From the NCBI RefSeq assembly GCF_000190735.1, contig NC_015177.1:2418001-2482000 (forward strand): DNA of 64,000 nucleotides, read 5' to 3'. A program made the translations under genes and the position numbers. The stretch is from Pseudopedobacter saltans DSM 12145 (GTDB lineage Bacteria; Bacteroidota; Bacteroidia; Sphingobacteriales; Sphingobacteriaceae). This document shows positions 16,272 to 25,285 of this stretch, piece by piece; position 1 is the stretch's first letter; every line of letters starts with the position of its first letter. Under the pieces are notes generated by a model. That model was not told where the DNA came from. It searched no databases and worked only from the letters and a program-made list of their open reading frames with translations.

Positions 16272-18680
16272 TTATAATGTAAATTTTTCTTTCAATCTAA
16301 TATCCTCGGAAGAACTGCCTATCAAAACTTCGAAATCACCTGGTTCTACTGCCCAGTTCATATCCTTGTCTAAAATTGCCAAATCTTTTCGGGCAAATTT
16401 TAAATTAAGCTGCTTGGTTTCCCCTGCTTTTAAATGAATACGTTCGAAAGCCCTCAATTGTGTGTCATAAGTGATAACACTACTTATAAGATCCCTAAAA
16501 TATAATTGCACCACTTCATCTCCGTCTCTTTTTCCTATATTTTTCAAGACAAAGCTTGCGGAAATACTATCTGGTTTCGAAAAGTCAAGTTTCAAATCGC
16601 TATAAGAAAACTTTGTATAACTTAATCCATATCCAAAAGGGTACAAAACACCATTTACTCTGGATTTTCCAAAGCCATTATCTCCTGATGAAGGCTGGTT
16701 CGCATGAGATCCTGGTTTAAAAGGGAAATTCATTTCAATCTGACCAATAGATTTAGGAAAAGTTACCGACAATTTTCCTCCCGGATTATAATCTCCAAAG
16801 AGTGTTTCAGCTACCACTTTTCCAGCCGATGGCCCTAAAAACCAAGTTTCTAAAATTGCCGTTAAATAATGGTTTTCCCAGTTTATAGTAAGAGGTCTGC
16901 CGTTTACCAAAACCATTACTACCGGTTTTCCTGTCGCATGTAAAGCCTTTAATAATTCCAGTTGTCTTCCTGGCAAATTCAAACTTGTACGTGATAAACT
17001 TTCGCCTACTATTTTCTCATTTTCGCCTACTACGGCAATAATCACATCAACATTTTTTGCTTTAGCAACAGCATCTGCAATCATTGCTTTTTCTTTTTCT
17101 GTAACAGGCTCATCTATAATCTCTGTGCCTGGCCAGCCTTCGTTTACGATTTCACATCCTTTAGCATAGTCGATATTCAGCTTACCGTTATTATATTGCT
17201 TTAATCCGTCTAAAATTGAGGTTGATGGATTATTAGAGGGTCCGTATCTGCTAATGGTATAACCAACTTCTGCCGCTAAAGGTCCCGTGACTAATATTTT
17301 TTGATTTTTATTTTTATCCAGAGGTAAGAAATCATTTCCGTTTTTTAAAAGAACAATAGACTCCTTGTTCATCTGCTCGGCAAACTTCTTGTCTTCTGGT
17401 GTTTGTACTTTTTTATCAGAAGCAGCAGGGTTCTCGGTAAAAGGTCTATCAAATAAACCTAATCTGAATTTCACAGATAAAACTTCTCTGACCCTTTGGT
17501 TAAGCGTTTCCATGTCTAAAGATCCATCCGCTACGGAGGCCCTTAAATTATTGATATAGTTATCTGGTTGTCTGAAATTTGTCCATACATTTAAACCCGC
17601 CTTCAATGCAATAACTGAAGCTTCTTTAAAATCTTTGGCCACTCTGTGTTTAGAAGCAATAAATTCTACAGCTTCACTGTCTGACACTACATAACCATTA
17701 AAACCATACTGCTTTCTCAACAATTCGGTCAGAAAATAATAGCTACCTGTAACTGGAATACCGTCCCAATCATTATAGCTACTCATTACCCCTAAAGGCT
17801 TAGCTTCCTGAACCACTTTTTTAAATGGATAAAGATGAATTTGGTGTAATTCTCTTGGGGTAACATGCGGATCTGTTCGGGCATGACCATCACGACCACC
17901 TTTAGGCACAGAGTAAACCGCATAGTGTTTTAAAGTTGCGGCAATGCCATTACTTTGCAAACCCGAAACCATGTTTTTCCCTAATTCTCCAACTAAAAAG
18001 GGATCCTCTCCATAACATTCTACTACCCTTCCCCATCTTGGATCTCTCGCTAAATCCAAAATAGGAGCATAAACGTTGGTGTATCCTAAAGCTTTTCCCT
18101 CCCTTCCTGCGATTTCGCCAGCTTTTCTGACTAAATTTTTATTCCAGCTACTTCCTATTCCAATAGGTGCACAAAAAGGTGTTGCCCTATCGTGACAAAG
18201 ACCATGGATTCCTTCATTTGTAAAATCAACGGGTATACCTAATCTTGTTTCTTCAATAAACCATTTCTGAAGCGTATTAATTGCGGTAGCGTGTTTGCTG
18301 TATGGAAAAGAATATTCTGTTTGTGCTTTTTTATTATTTGGTAAACTATTTAATGCCTCGTCCATATTAGCGATACCATCTTTCCAGATCGATTTTTTCC
18401 ATTCTGAAGTTGGCATTTCGTCTTTCAAAACGCGACCGTATCCATATAAAGTTGCTGTCTGATTAGTTTTTTCTGCAACAGTCATCTGAGATAACAAGTC
18501 TTCAACCCTTTTTTCAATGGGTTGGGATTGATCTTCAAATACGTCTTTAATTCCGTTCTTATTGAAATCTATCCAATTTTTATGGTAGATATTTTTCGGT
18601 TTCTGCGCATAAATATTTTGTGTCGCTACGGCTAATGCTAGAAGACTAGCACACTTAAGAAGTAAAGGTTTATTGATCAT
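16272..18680 (-). CDS. GH3 beta-glycosidase
   Basis: An 802-residue secreted GH3 enzyme with a signal peptide ending IYAQ (residue 26). A short EF-hand-like loop (DFNKNGIKDVFED, 38-50) precedes the catalytic barrel. GH3 motifs: the LGIPVDFTNEGIHG region (147-160), DLARDPRWGRVVECYGEDP (209-227), LKHYAVYSVP, and the nucleophile strand GYVVSDSEAVE with Asp334. The alpha/beta sandwich (about 435-640, IVLLKNGNDFLPL, IIAVVGENE) and a C-terminal fibronectin-III-like domain (from about 680, YPFGYGLSYT) follow. The usual activities of this subfamily are beta-glucosidase or beta-xylosidase. It starts 4 bases after the AraC regulator's stop; the 102 bases after it may hold a second promoter for the operon. 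Confidence 0.92.
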   Translation of the reverse strand: MINKPLLLKCASLLALAVATQNIYAQKPKNIYHKNWIDFNKNGIKDVFEDQSQPIEKRVEDLLSQMTVAEKTNQTATLYGYGRVLKDEMPTSEWKKSIWKDGIANMDEALNSLPNNKKAQTEYSFPYSKHATAINTLQKWFIEETRLGIPVDFTNEGIHGLCHDRATPFCAPIGIGSSWNKNLVRKAGEIAGREGKALGYTNVYAPILDLARDPRWGRVVECYGEDPFLVGELGKNMVSGLQSNGIAATLKHYAVYSVPKGGRDGHARTDPHVTPRELHQIHLYPFKKVVQEAKPLGVMSSYNDWDGIPVTGSYYFLTELLRKQYGFNGYVVSDSEAVEFIASKHRVAKDFKEASVIALKAGLNVWTNFRQPDNYINNLRASVADGSLDMETLNQRVREVLSVKFRLGLFDRPFTENPAASDKKVQTPEDKKFAEQMNKESIVLLKNGNDFLPLDKNKNQKILVTGPLAAEVGYTISRYGPSNNPSTSILDGLKQYNNGKLNIDYAKGCEIVNEGWPGTEIIDEPVTEKEKAMIADAVAKAKNVDVIIAVVGENEKIVGESLSRTSLNLPGRQLELLKALHATGKPVVMVLVNGRPLTINWENHYLTAILETWFLGPSAGKVVAETLFGDYNPGGKLSVTFPKSIGQIEMNFPFKPGSHANQPSSGDNGFGKSRVNGVLYPFGYGLSYTKFSYSDLKLDFSKPDSISASFVLKNIGKRDGDEVVQLYFRDLISSVITYDTQLRAFERIHLKAGETKQLNLKFARKDLAILDKDMNWAVEPGDFEVLIGSSSEDIRLKEKFTL

Positions 18681-18684
18681 AATA

Positions 18685-19551
18685 TTATTGAGTCGAAAAC
18701 TCTTTTTGATAAATTGAAGGGCTCTTCCCGGTTATAGTTTTAAAGCATTTATGAAAGCTGGCAAAATTATTAAATCCGCTTTCGTAACAAATTTGCTTGA
18801 TATTCATCTTTCTATCCATTAACAACCTACAAGCTTGTCCAACCTTTATTTCCATCAAAAACTGAGAATAAGTCTTATGTGTTCTGGATTTAAAATAACG
18901 GCAGAATGAGTTAGGACTTACTTTTGCAACCTCTGCTATTTCTTCAAGATTGATCTTATTTCTGAAATTCGCATAAGAATATTCATAGATATCTTTCATT
19001 CGGTCTTTATCCACTTCTTCCATATTACAAGCAAAACCTAAAGAAGATAGCACTTCTATTTCTGTAGATCTGCTGATTTCAAGTAATGCCTGAATCATAT
19101 AAATAATCCTTTCTGTGCCAGAAGTTTGTAGCATCAAATCCAAGAGCTCGGCAACTTTCTTTTTGTCGCCTTCAATAATCCGGATTCCGCGTTTAGATTT
19201 CTCTAAAATATCTTTAATAGGCTTATTCTCAGGTAGATTAAGAAATATACTTCCTAAAAAATTTTCTGAAAAATGAGCGACTTTAATATCAGCATCATCA
19301 GTATAATTGGTTAAAAACGATTCTTCAAACTTCCAGTAATGAGGTAAGTTTGATCCGATTAGTAAGATATCACCGGAATTAAATTTAGTAATACTATCTC
19401 CTACAAATTGTGTACCTACACCTTTGTTAAAATGTATAAGTTCAACCTCCGGATGGTAATGCCATTTGTTATTCATCACCGGACGAGAATCTTGACGTAC
19501 ACTAAAAGACTGTGCAGGTCCCACGGAAACTTTAAGTAATTGCGGTTTCAT
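18685..19551 (-). CDS. AraC-family transcriptional regulator with cupin sensor domain
   Basis: A 288-residue regulator. The N-terminal half looks like a cupin effector domain (HYHPEVELIHFNKG, residues 32-45; GDILLIGSNLPHYW). The C-terminal 100 residues hold the double helix-turn-helix: INLEEIAEVAKVSPNSFCRYFK and MNIKQICYESGFNNFASFHKCFK. It is a likely activator of the utilisation genes in response to a released sugar. GH3 follows 4 bases after its stop, so the regulator is the first gene of the minus-strand operon. It is transcribed divergently from the second AraC gene; the 222 bases between them contain the TTTGTGTA repeats described separately. Confidence 0.9.
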   Translation of the reverse strand: MKPQLLKVSVGPAQSFSVRQDSRPVMNNKWHYHPEVELIHFNKGVGTQFVGDSITKFNSGDILLIGSNLPHYWKFEESFLTNYTDDADIKVAHFSENFLGSIFLNLPENKPIKDILEKSKRGIRIIEGDKKKVAELLDLMLQTSGTERIIYMIQALLEISRSTEIEVLSSLGFACNMEEVDKDRMKDIYEYSYANFRNKINLEEIAEVAKVSPNSFCRYFKSRTHKTYSQFLMEIKVGQACRLLMDRKMNIKQICYESGFNNFASFHKCFKTITGKSPSIYQKEFSTQ

Positions 19552-19707
19552 GTCAATTCATTTAAAGGTTTAACAATCGTTTAACAAACTAATAGACAAG
19601 CCAATACAATTCCACCTCAGGTTAAACACCTGATTTTTTTATTTTATTTAATAAGTTGCGCTATAGGTTTCTTTATATTTTTTTGCCTATAATTGATTAA
19701 TGTAAAG

Positions 19708-19758
19708 TACACAAACTTATTTTACGTTTTGTGTATATATATCATTCATATTTGTGTA
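19708..19758 (+). promoter_or_regulatory. Triple TTTGTGTA half-site cluster in the divergent AraC intergenic region
   Basis: TACACAAA (19708-19715, inverted), TTTGTGTA (19728-19735) and TTTGTGTA (19751-19758, followed by CAAAAC) occur within 51 bases just upstream of the second AraC gene. The last copy overlaps a near-consensus -7 box, CATATTTG (19747-19754). The layout fits an operator for autoregulation; this is inferred from the repetition only. Confidence 0.45.
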
Positions 19759-19773
19759 CAAAACAAACATCAA

Positions 19774-20676
19774 ATGAAGGAAAGAGTTACCGAACAGACC
19801 AAAAGAGATCCGTCGCAAATAATTCAGGTTTTTAATGATGTCAATATCAAACTTTTATGTTGCCGATATTGGGTTCTTGACGAATGGGAATGTAATGACT
19901 TCTCGGCTCCATTTTGGCGTATTTATCACAATACTATAGGCGGTGCAAAAATATATTTCGAAAATATGGTTATAGAACCTCAAAAGGGAAGTCTCATTAT
20001 TATTCCACCCCATACCAAGTTCATTACCCGTTTGAAAAATAGTAATAGTAATGAAGAAAGCATATCAGGTCGAAAAATTAGAAATAACGAAACTTTAGAA
20101 ACTATCGCATCAGAAAATAGAATAGATCATCTTTTCATTCACTTCTCGCTTGGCTTTCCATTAGACTTTGCTAAAAAGAACATAAACGTTATCTCTTGTA
20201 CAGACTATATTTATGAGCTTATCCAGAAAATACAAAAATCGTGTAAGAATGATACGGTGTTCAGTTTTAGTGAATGTTTACAAATCAAGCAGCTTATAAA
20301 CGAAGTTATTCTAAATATCAAAAGTGATACCTGGCGGTATGAAACCATAGATCAGCGAGTATTTACCGCGATGAGGATGATTGAAAAAAACTTTCAATCC
20401 AAAATCAGCAATGAAGAGCTCGCGGAAAAAGCGAGTATGGCGGTAAATTCTTTTTCAAGGTTATTTAAAGTAAGTACGGGGATATCTATTCAGCAATACC
20501 TTATTAAGGTTAAAATAGAAAACGCCTGCAGTATCATGCACCACACTGATAAGACTATAGATGAAATTGCTTATGATTGCGGTTTTTTTGACAGGCATCA
20601 TTTTTCAAAAACATTTAAAAAGGTTATGAATATAACGCCTGTTTATTATAAAAAACGTCTTACAATGAATCAATGA
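19774..20676 (+). CDS. AraC-family transcriptional regulator
   Basis: A 300-residue regulator when started at ATG 19774. The frame stays open upstream to 19693, but that extension (hydrophobic, IYIIHICVQNK) crosses the promoter repeats and is not likely coding. The N-terminal part (FWRIYHNTIGGAKIYFE, GSLIIIPPHTKF) resembles an arabinose-binding/cupin sensor. The C-terminus has two helix-turn-helix units: ISNEELAEKASMAVNSFSRLFK and KTIDEIAYDCGFFDRHHFSKTFK. It is divergent from the first AraC gene and its 3' end overlaps the convergent mutarotase gene by 7 bases, leaving no room for a terminator. It may sense a different sugar from the first regulator or control the mutarotase side. Confidence 0.9.
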   Translation: MKERVTEQTKRDPSQIIQVFNDVNIKLLCCRYWVLDEWECNDFSAPFWRIYHNTIGGAKIYFENMVIEPQKGSLIIIPPHTKFITRLKNSNSNEESISGRKIRNNETLETIASENRIDHLFIHFSLGFPLDFAKKNINVISCTDYIYELIQKIQKSCKNDTVFSFSECLQIKQLINEVILNIKSDTWRYETIDQRVFTAMRMIEKNFQSKISNEELAEKASMAVNSFSRLFKVSTGISIQQYLIKVKIENACSIMHHTDKTIDEIAYDCGFFDRHHFSKTFKKVMNITPVYYKKRLTMNQ

Positions 20677-21017
20677 CTTTCCAGTTCTGCTAAAGAAAAT
20701 ATTTTTTCCATCAGAACCCATTTTTCACCAGGCTTAGATCCTGGCATTTCTTTTTGGTACCTCCACATTATCCTTTCCCATTCCTGCACTTTTTCACTTT
20801 CCTGATCGATAAGTTCTTTCTTTTCAAAAGAAAACATCTCATCGGTTTCCATTATCATAAATAGTCTGTTTTTATAGCGATATATCTCCATATCCAATAC
20901 TCCAGACATCTTTATACTTTCTAACACCTCAGGCCAAACACGCGCATGCCACTCTGTATATTCCTTAATTAGAGGGGGATCATCCACCAAATCGAGAGCC
21001 AAACAATATTTCTTCAT
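20670..21017 (-). CDS. L-rhamnose/L-fucose mutarotase family protein
   Basis: A 115-residue cytoplasmic protein of the RhaM-type (DUF718) dimeric alpha-beta barrel family, which interconverts the alpha and beta anomers of 6-deoxy sugars. Visible family features: the N-terminal CLALDLVDDPPLIKEYTEWH, the VWPEVLESIKMSGVLDMEIYRYKNRLFMIME stretch (about 28-57), and the C-terminal WVLMEKIFSL. In the context of two fucosidases, fucose is as likely a substrate as rhamnose. No fucose isomerase, kinase or aldolase is in the window, so the rest of the catabolic pathway must be elsewhere. Convergent overlap of 7 bases with the AraC gene. Confidence 0.85.
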   Translation of the reverse strand: MKKYCLALDLVDDPPLIKEYTEWHARVWPEVLESIKMSGVLDMEIYRYKNRLFMIMETDEMFSFEKKELIDQESEKVQEWERIMWRYQKEMPGSKPGEKWVLMEKIFSLAELESH

Positions 21018-21128
21018 TTCGTTATTTTAGAAAGATTCAGTTTTTAAACTTCCTGCAAATAACTAATTTGATAAGTAAAAAAATTTTGCAAAATATACCA
21101 ATTAGTAAACGTTATTGGCTTTTTATAA

Positions 21129-21157
21129 AAAAGCAGCATAAATATTATGCTGCTTTT
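21129..21157 (-). terminator. Intrinsic terminator after the 69-residue protein gene
   Basis: A 13-bp perfect stem (AAAAGCAGCATAA, loop ATA, complement) lies 12 bases past the stop at 21169. On the minus strand it runs into TTTTTTAT. Its presence supports the small upstream gene being real. Confidence 0.85.
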
Positions 21158-21168
21158 AATCGTTTTAC

Positions 21169-21378
21169 TTAAACACCGGGACCATTACTGGAGTTTATCG
21201 GCCCTCTATGCCTTCTTAACTTTTCTGATGGCATATCAGTAAAGCTTTCCATCTCATCTATAACAGACGAAGGATGGCTACTTTCTTTGCTTCCTTCGGA
21301 TTTAACCGGATGTTTTTCCCTTTCCTTAAGCTCTCGTTCTTTTTCTTCATTGAGCTTATCTAACATGCTTTTCCTCAT
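21169..21378 (-). CDS. Small charged hypothetical protein
   Basis: A 69-residue protein I do not recognise. It opens with a helical, Glu/Lys/Arg-rich segment (residues 6-22, KLNEEKERELKEREKHP), likely a charged helix. A Ser-rich linker follows, and then RRHRGPINSSNGPGV. There is no membrane segment or signal. Support for a real gene: an almost perfect Shine-Dalgarno sequence AGGAGGGG (21388-21381) directly upstream of the ATG, unusual for this phylum, and a strong terminator 12 bases after the stop. It lies in the cysteine desulfurase direction but 59 bases downstream of it. No function is proposed. Confidence 0.6.
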   Translation of the reverse strand: MRKSMLDKLNEEKERELKEREKHPVKSEGSKESSHPSSVIDEMESFTDMPSEKLRRHRGPINSSNGPGV

Positions 21379-21437
21379 ATCCCCTCCTATTCTAAATTGT
21401 CTCTATTTATTAAAATATACACAAATATTCTGCCATC

Positions 21438-22577
21438 CTATTCAGTATCCCTATATACTTCTTTCACTTTTTGGATTACGTAATCTATTTCTTCCTTCGT
21501 GTTATATTTAGAAAATGAAAAACGAACAGCCGGTCTATCAGGCGATGCTTTTATTGCCGTAAGTACATGGGAACCAATGTTTGTTCCGGATGAACAAGCA
21601 CTACCTCCGGATGCCGAAACTCCTCCAATATCTAATTTAAACAATAACATATCTGCCATTTCCATTTCCGGAAAAGAAACACTCAGCACCGTATAAAGAC
21701 TTTTTTCAGGCGATATTTCACCATTGAATCCCACTCCCGGAATTTCTTTTTCCAATTGGGTTTTCATATAATCTTTAAGCTCCTGAATGTATAAATGATG
21801 TTCTCCCATATGTTCATAAGCTAAACTTAAAGCTTTAGAGAGACCTGCAATTCCGTATATATTCTCCGTTCCTCCACGCATGTTCCGTTCCTGCGCTCCA
21901 CCATAGATCATAGGATTAATTTTTATTCGCGGGTTGATATAAATAAATCCAACACCTTTTGGTCCATGAATTTTATGTGCCGAACAAGCTATAAAATCAA
22001 CCTTAAGAGTGCTTAAATCATGTTTGTAATGTCCAACTGTTTGAACGGTGTCGCAATGAAAAAGTGCATTGTATTGCTGACATAATTCTCCTATCCGTTC
22101 AATATCTGTTAAAGTGCCTATTTCATTATTTGCCTGCATTAGCGAAACCAGGCTTTTTTCATCGGTTTGAAGCAGATTTTCCAGTTGCTCATAATCTATA
22201 TTACCTTTATCGTCTACGTTAACATAACTTACTGTAACACCACTTCTTTCTAACATTTCTACTGTATGCAAAACAGCATGGTGTTCTAAAGGAGATGTTA
22301 TAATATGTTTCACGCCGAGGTCAACGACAGATCTTCTTATTGCAGTATTGTCTGCTTCGGTACCGCTGGAAGTAAAAAATATATTGGCAGGAGCTGTATT
22401 TAATAAATTCGCGATATTTTTTCTTGCTTTTTCGATAATGGTTCTCACTTCTCTACCATGAGCGTGTATAGAAGAAGGATTTCCAAAGTTATCCTCCATA
22501 ACAGCTATCATCACTTGTTTTACTTCATCATCTAACGGAGTTGTCGCTGCATTATCTAAATACACTTTCCTTTTCAT
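21438..22577 (-). CDS. Cysteine desulfurase (NifS/IscS-like)
   Basis: A 379-residue PLP enzyme that removes sulfur from cysteine as a bound persulfide for Fe-S clusters or tRNA thiolation. The start YLDNAATTPLDDEV, TSSGTEADN (69-77), the PLP-binding CSAHKIHGPKGVGF (Lys202) and the catalytic loop SGGSACSSGTNIGS (Cys328) are all intact. The long flexible loop around Cys328 suggests the group I (IscS/NifS) type. A -7 box, TAATTTTG on the minus strand (22616-22609), lies 32 bases before the ATG. No isc or suf scaffold genes are adjacent, so this copy may serve tRNA modification or general sulfur supply. Confidence 0.93.
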   Translation of the reverse strand: MKRKVYLDNAATTPLDDEVKQVMIAVMEDNFGNPSSIHAHGREVRTIIEKARKNIANLLNTAPANIFFTSSGTEADNTAIRRSVVDLGVKHIITSPLEHHAVLHTVEMLERSGVTVSYVNVDDKGNIDYEQLENLLQTDEKSLVSLMQANNEIGTLTDIERIGELCQQYNALFHCDTVQTVGHYKHDLSTLKVDFIACSAHKIHGPKGVGFIYINPRIKINPMIYGGAQERNMRGGTENIYGIAGLSKALSLAYEHMGEHHLYIQELKDYMKTQLEKEIPGVGFNGEISPEKSLYTVLSVSFPEMEMADMLLFKLDIGGVSASGGSACSSGTNIGSHVLTAIKASPDRPAVRFSFSKYNTKEEIDYVIQKVKEVYRDTE

Positions 22578-22707
22578 AATTTTAATATCAATCTGCTGAA
22601 ATACGGCTCAAAATTACTGAATTAAAAAGTTTGTCGATGGTGAAAACTTTAAATGCTACGTAAAATTGTTAAATAACTATATTTGCAAAATACATTCAAT
22701 ACTTACT

Positions 22708-23439
22708 ATGCCAAAAGAGTGGTTTCAGAATTGGTTCAATTCTCCATTTTATCATATACTTTACAAGCAGAGAGATACGGAGGAAGCTGAGCTATTTATA
22801 GATAACTTATGTACTTATTTAAAACCCGGTGAACATACAAAAATGCTGGACATTGCATGTGGCAAAGGTCGGCATTCTATTTATCTGAACAAAAAGGGAT
22901 ATGATGTCACTGGAATCGACTTATCGTACAACAGCATTAAATATGCGAAGCAATTTGAGAACGATCAATTGCATTTCTTTGTTCACGATATGCGAAAATT
23001 GCTGTACATCAATTATTTCGATTTCTCTTTCAATCTCTTTACCAGTTTCGGTTACTTCAAAACAGAAAAAGAACATGTAAGTGCGCTTAAAGCCTTTGCA
23101 AAAGGATTAAAAAAAGAAGGTAAGCTGGTTTTAGATTACATGAACAGTCAAAAAATCATTAATAATCTCGTCGAAAAAGAAACAAAAAACATCGATGGGA
23201 TTGACTTTCATATTACCCGAAGTGTACAAAACGGTAAAATTGTAAAAACTATAGATTTTTATAAAGACGGAAAAAACTATTCTTACAAAGAAGAAGTGAA
23301 CGATTTTAAATTGGATGATTTTGAAAAACTTTTTTCCTTATCAGGATTGAAAATTGAAAAATTATTTGGAGACTATCATCTAAATGAATTTGATATAAAC
23401 AGTTCTGATAGATTAATTTTTGTTTGTACCAAAATATGA
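22708..23439 (+). CDS. Class I SAM-dependent methyltransferase
   Basis: A 243-residue protein from the ATG at 22708 ([10 protein letters not shown]); an upstream in-frame start at 22666 adds only an unlikely leader that overlaps the -7 box TATATTTG (22678-22685). SAM-binding motif I is [12 protein letters not shown] (about residues 52-63), followed by the acidic end of strand 2, VTGIDLS, and motif IV region [10 protein letters not shown]. The substrate is unknown; small-molecule and rRNA-type methyltransferases share this outline. The last four bases overlap the PAP2 gene start in an ATGA arrangement, so the two are translationally coupled. Confidence 0.85.
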   Translation: MPKEWFQNWFNSPFYHILYKQRDTEEAELFIDNLCTYLKPGEHTKMLDIACGKGRHSIYLNKKGYDVTGIDLSYNSIKYAKQFENDQLHFFVHDMRKLLYINYFDFSFNLFTSFGYFKTEKEHVSALKAFAKGLKKEGKLVLDYMNSQKIINNLVEKETKNIDGIDFHITRSVQNGKIVKTIDFYKDGKNYSYKEEVNDFKLDDFEKLFSLSGLKIEKLFGDYHLNEFDINSSDRLIFVCTKI

Positions 23440-24020
23440 TAAATCAGCTTTTACATTTCGATCAGGAAGTATTCTTTTTTGTTAATAAAGCACTTGGCAA
23501 TGCCTTTTTCGATTGGCTGATGCCTATTTTAAGAAATAAATATACATGGATCCCACTTTATATTTTCATTATCGCTTTTTCAGTTGGTAAATATAAACTT
23601 AAAGGTTTCTACCTGATTTTATTTCTGAGCGCTACCGTAGGCCTTGCCGATTTTACAAGTGCAAAACTTTTAAAACCTACTTTCGAGAGGGTAAGACCTT
23701 GCAATGACGAAACCATTAAAGATCAGGTTAACGCAAGGGTTGGTTGTGGAGCAGGAAAAAGTTTTCCCTCTACACATGCTACAGACCATTTCGCAATAGC
23801 AATGTTTCTTATAGGAATTTTTAGAAGAATATGGAAACATATTATTGCCATAGGAATACTTTGGGCCGGATTGATATCTTTTGCACAGGTTTATGTAGGT
23901 GTCCATTATCCCATAGACGTTACCGTTGGTGCTTTATATGGCTCCTTAATAGGATTTTTATTGGCAAAAATTTACAAACGCTATTTCCAGCTTGAACCTA
24001 ACGTTGAACAAATTGATTAG
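23436..24020 (+). CDS. PAP2-family membrane phosphatase
   Basis: A 194-residue integral membrane phosphatase, probably acting on undecaprenyl pyrophosphate or phosphatidic acid. The three PAP2 signatures are there: [12 protein letters not shown] (motif 1), [11 protein letters not shown] (motif 2) and VGVHYPIDV (motif 3) with the catalytic histidines. Four to five membrane helices separate them. I chose the ATG at 23436, which overlaps the preceding stop as ATGA, rather than 23424, four codons upstream. The ZIP transporter gene starts 16 bases downstream, in the same run. Confidence 0.9.
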   Translation: MINQLLHFDQEVFFFVNKALGNAFFDWLMPILRNKYTWIPLYIFIIAFSVGKYKLKGFYLILFLSATVGLADFTSAKLLKPTFERVRPCNDETIKDQVNARVGCGAGKSFPSTHATDHFAIAMFLIGIFRRIWKHIIAIGILWAGLISFAQVYVGVHYPIDVTVGALYGSLIGFLLAKIYKRYFQLEPNVEQID

Positions 24021-24036
24021 CACAAAATAACCGGAC

Positions 24037-24750
24037 ATGAATTATTTATTCATATTTATTTTAACAGCAGGGGCTCTTATTGGCGGTTTGTCAGTATTTT
24101 TTGTTAAACAGGAGAATACTTACAGATTAAAGCTTATTCTTTCTTTTAGTGGAGCTTATTTATTTGGTATTACGGTACTCCACCTTCTTCCTGATGTTTA
24201 CGAATCCCACAATCACTATGTCGGCCTATTCATATTGGCAGGCTTTATCCTTCAAATACTTCTGGAACAATTCTCGCAAGGAATTGAACACGGCCATATA
24301 CATGCACACAATCATGGTTCTGCATTTCCATGGGGAATAATGATCAGCTTGTGTTTACATGCTTTTCTTGAAGGTATGCCCTTAACTACCAAAGAACAGA
24401 ACCATTTGGTTTTCGGTATTGCAATACACCATATTCCTGCTGCTTTCGCATTGGGAAGCGTTTTATTAAGTAATCATGTAAGTAAAAGTAAAACGATTGT
24501 TTTATTGATTGTATTTGCACTAATGGCTCCGCTTGGCTATATTTTCAGTTACAGTCTAAAGAGTGGCAGTTTAATAAACACGGCTTATTATCAATATATA
24601 ATGGGCATTGTAATTGGTATCTTCCTACATATTTCTACAACAATTCTGTTTGAGGCCAGTGTCGATCATAAATTTTCCATCAAAAAGACAATTGCAGTTA
24701 TAGCTGGTACTTTAATCGCTTTATCTGGTTTTTTACTACACCAGCATTAA
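24037..24750 (+). CDS. ZIP-family metal transporter
   Basis: A 237-residue protein with seven or eight hydrophobic helices. The ZIP metal-binding helices are recognisable: CLHAFLEGMPL (helix 4) and HHIPAAFALGSVLL (helix 5), giving the usual paired His/Glu sites. A histidine-rich cytoplasmic-type loop, HGHIHAHNHG (about residues 87-96), sits before helix 4 and probably binds zinc. The likely cargo is zinc or iron(II) import. It is the last gene of the methyltransferase-PAP2-ZIP run and ends at a bidirectional terminator. Confidence 0.88.
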   Translation: MNYLFIFILTAGALIGGLSVFFVKQENTYRLKLILSFSGAYLFGITVLHLLPDVYESHNHYVGLFILAGFILQILLEQFSQGIEHGHIHAHNHGSAFPWGIMISLCLHAFLEGMPLTTKEQNHLVFGIAIHHIPAAFALGSVLLSNHVSKSKTIVLLIVFALMAPLGYIFSYSLKSGSLINTAYYQYIMGIVIGIFLHISTTILFEASVDHKFSIKKTIAVIAGTLIALSGFLLHQH

Positions 24751-24801
24751 AAAGGTCTGGCAGTTTCAAATGATAACATTTTGAAATTGCCAGACCTTTT
24801 T
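24749..24801. terminator. Bidirectional terminator between ZIP and marR genes
   Basis: 22-base arms (24749-24770 and 24780-24801) pair fully apart from one G-U wobble; core GGTCTGGCAG. A and T tracts flank both sides, so it can stop transcription from both convergent genes. Confidence 0.9.
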
Positions 24802-24812
24802 AATCATTATTT

Positions 24813-25262
24813 TTACCCTCTCAGTTTATCCAACAGATCACTTAATAAACCTGCCTCTTCTTCCGTTAGATTCTTCGATATAATATCCCTCGTCATCTCA
24901 TCAAGGCAAATTTTGTCTAAAAGTTCTAGCCCTTTATCAGAAATAGTAATATCTACGGCTCTTCTATCCTGCTCGCAAACCTTCCGCACCACCAGTTCTT
25001 TTGCTACCAGTCTGTCAACTATTCTGGAAGCATCAGACATTTTATCCAGCATTCTTTCTTTAATCAAATTAACAGTAGCCGGGTTCGGACGCTGTCCTCT
25101 CAAGATACGCAATACATTATATTGTTGATGCGTTAAATTGTACTTGTCCAATCCAGATTTTAGACAATTATTTACCCAACCATAAGTATAAATAATGTTA
25201 ACCACTACCTTGTTAAAATTGCTTTCAAAACGGTTATTCCTAATTTCTTTTTCTAACTCCAT
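24813..25262 (-). CDS. MarR-family transcriptional regulator
   Basis: A 149-residue winged-helix regulator from the ATG at 25262 (MELEKEIRNN). The frame is open 48 codons further upstream, but that part lies inside the preceding MBL gene and is a shadow. Family features: LTHQQYNVLRILRG (helix before the HTH), the recognition region VNLIKERMLDKMSDASRIVDRLVAKELV and the wing VCEQDRRAVDITISDKG. It probably responds to a small ligand or oxidant. The gene starts 23 bases after the MBL stop. The target is unknown; the neighbours give no hint. Confidence 0.85.
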   Translation of the reverse strand: MELEKEIRNNRFESNFNKVVVNIIYTYGWVNNCLKSGLDKYNLTHQQYNVLRILRGQRPNPATVNLIKERMLDKMSDASRIVDRLVAKELVVRKVCEQDRRAVDITISDKGLELLDKICLDEMTRDIISKNLTEEEAGLLSDLLDKLRG

Positions 25263-25285
25263 GAAACTCTCTATTTTTAAATTCA

